Source of the DNA: Neocallimastix lanati (nom. inval.)
Lineage: Eukaryota; Neocallimastigomycota; Neocallimastigomycetes; Neocallimastigales; Neocallimastigaceae
Direction: 5' to 3'
NCBI GenBank assembly: GCA_016946835.1
Contig: JACVTC010000030.1
Location: 1,032,501-1,045,000 of the forward strand
Length of the DNA: 12,500 bases
In this document: positions 12,403 to 12,500 of the stretch, in pieces
Layout: each line of letters opens with the position of its first letter
How positions within the stretch are numbered: position 1 is the first letter of the stretch
Translations under genes and position numbers: made by a program
The notes under the pieces: generated by a model
Database searches by the model: none
Told to the model about the DNA's origin: nothing
Seen by the model: only the letters and a program-made list of their open reading frames with translations

Positions 12403-12500
12403 TTAATGAGCAATTGAACAAAGACCAAGAGCTTCATAAACATAATTTGTTCCCTTAGTTAATTCTTTAGCTTCTTCATAGGAAGCCTTTTTTTTTTTTT
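12403..12500 (-). CDS. C-terminal end of an unidentified protein (partial)
   Basis: Read on the minus strand, the last 27 or so residues are ASYEEAKELTKGTNYVYEAL followed by GLCSIAH and a TAA stop at 12405-12403. Amino-acid use is balanced (Gly, Ala, Cys, Glu), the codons are those of an expressed AT-rich gene, and the GC content rises exactly here, so this is a real C-terminus and not a chance frame. Upstream, toward the window edge, the minus strand is poly-A followed by AGGCTTCC: either lysines continue the protein or an intron ends in AAAG just before GCTTCC. The family is not recognisable from so few residues. It converges with the plus-strand SH3 gene across 4 kb. Confidence 0.7.
   Translation of the reverse strand, partial: KKKKASYEEAKELTKGTNYVYEALGLCSIAH

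Overview
This window looks like nuclear DNA of an extremely AT-rich eukaryote, most likely an anaerobic gut fungus (Neocallimastigomycota). The grounds are intergenic DNA that is almost only A and T, long homopolymers and microsatellites, split genes with short AT-rich introns, a 40-residue asparagine run inside a gene, and a protein that joins a Kre9/Knh1-like domain (a fungal cell-wall family) to an SH3 domain of fungal type. A dictyostelid could share the base composition and the asparagine runs, but the Kre9/Knh1-like domain argues against it. The assignment is inference.

Layout. (1) Positions 1-2666, minus strand: the N-terminal ~740 residues of a Stealth-family sugar-phosphate transferase (GNPTAB-like). 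It has a one-helix signal anchor on a small first exon, a long intron, then clear Stealth conserved regions 1 and 2. The gene leaves the window at position 1. (2) 2667-6922: about 4.2 kb of non-coding DNA between two divergent genes, holding microsatellites, long homopolymers, a strong 18-bp hairpin and a diverged ~180-bp direct duplication. (3) 6923-8453, plus strand: a three-exon gene for a single-pass membrane protein with signal peptide, extracellular Kre9/Knh1-like beta-sandwich, transmembrane helix and cytosolic SH3 domain, which is a receptor or sensor-like layout. (4) 8984-10112: a 1.1-kb block richer in G+C that still reads as broken protein-coding sequence on the plus strand, best called an unidentified pseudogene or transposon relic. 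(5) 10113-12402: non-coding DNA with two short GC-richer islands (10559-10704 and 11655-11843) that contain hairpins, and between them a 420-bp satellite that switches from a 3-bp to a 7-bp unit. (6) 12403-12500, minus strand: the C-terminal end of another, unidentified gene.

How the genes relate. There is no operon-like logic. The two well-supported proteins are both tied to the secretory pathway or cell surface (a Golgi-type transferase and a plasma-membrane SH3 protein), but nothing in the sequence shows that they act together. The most interesting items are the Kre9/Knh1-TM-SH3 protein, the Stealth protein whose region 2 is split by a low-complexity insertion, and the unexplained GC-richer islands.
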